5,248 bases of DNA from Pseudomonadota bacterium (GTDB taxonomy: Bacteria; Pseudomonadota; Alphaproteobacteria; Acetobacterales; Acetobacteraceae), in NCBI GenBank assembly GCA_021808185.1, contig JAKBCB010000298.1, positions 1 through 5,248 of the forward strand, read 5' to 3'. The number at the start of each line of letters is the position of its first letter. Position 1 is the stretch's first letter. Below are positions 5,152 to 5,248 of the stretch, in pieces. The notes under the pieces are model-generated. The model saw nothing but the letters and a program-made list of their open reading frames with translations, had not been told where the DNA came from and made no database searches. The translations under genes and the position numbers were made by a program.

Positions 5152-5248
5152 GATTACACAGATTACACAGATTTTCGTGCGACCCATGACTGCCATTCGT
5201 CCGGCCACAATATCAATAAATAATCTGTGTAATCTGTATAATCTGTGG
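5147..5248. repeat. Inverted repeat of 9-base CAGATTACA units
   Basis: The left arm (5147-5173) is CCA followed by CAGATTACA, CAGATTACA and CAGATT. The right arm (5222-5248) is its reverse complement with one mismatch in 27 bases (ATTATACAG for ATTACACAG). The 48-base centre (5174-5221) is unique. The element is AT-rich, unlike the rest of the window. Repeats of the form TTATCCACAGATTACACAGATT are, from memory, widespread between genes in many GC-rich bacteria and generate spurious peptides containing STDYTDYTDF. It may continue past the window edge. It lies upstream of the amidohydrolase operon, but no role is known to me. Confidence 0.85.

Noticed and set aside
5147..5173. CRISPR-like tandem repeat
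   Set aside because: The 9-base units are contiguous with no spacers and form one arm of an inverted repeat.
5092..5223. Short plus-strand peptide with STDYTDYTDF
   Set aside because: It is the translation of the CAGATTACA repeat, a well-known source of false small proteins.

Overview
This is a GC-rich window (about 70% by eye). Its gene families, repeats and an FNR/FixK-type motif suggest an alphaproteobacterium, perhaps in the Rhodospirillales/Acetobacteraceae. That placement is inferred from style, not from a marker gene. No tRNA, rRNA, CRISPR array, transposase or phage gene was seen.

Left part (1-1070). Two small genes of unknown function lie on the minus strand as one operon: a complete 133-residue protein (364-765), then a helical protein (1-339) that runs off the window. 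Upstream of them is a divergent intergenic region of about 300 bases. It holds two head-to-head copies of a GC-rich hairpin repeat (REP/BIME-like) and an FNR/FixK-type palindrome, TTGAC-N4-ATCAA. The palindrome lies about 50 bases before the rightward genes.

Middle (1071-2611). Two plus-strand lipoprotein genes overlap by 35 bases. The first looks like a YajG-type lipoprotein and the second is unrecognised. Both have a lipobox followed by Ala at +2, which suggests the outer membrane. A third copy of the hairpin repeat lies between this pair and the convergent catabolic genes and may act as a two-way terminator.

Right part (2612-5248). A minus-strand operon encodes a CodA-like amidohydrolase (3811-5037), followed 29 bases later by an amidase-signature hydrolase (2612-3781) that resembles plant AMI1. 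Together they suggest successive hydrolysis of C-N bonds in a nitrogen compound, perhaps ring opening or deamination followed by amide cleavage. The substrate is unknown. The amidohydrolase keeps its metal-binding histidines but has Phe and Asn where E. coli CodA has its catalytic Glu217 and Asp313. Its ribosome binding site lies inside a perfect 9-bp hairpin, which suggests translational control. Further upstream, at the window edge, is an AT-rich inverted repeat with 27-base arms built from 9-base CAGATTACA units. Its outer end overlaps a perfect DnaA-box sequence.

The strongest leads are the hairpin over the start of the amidohydrolase gene, the altered active site of that enzyme, the FNR-type box before the lipoprotein pair, and the two repeat families. 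I did not find a clear new multi-gene system such as defence or secretion.
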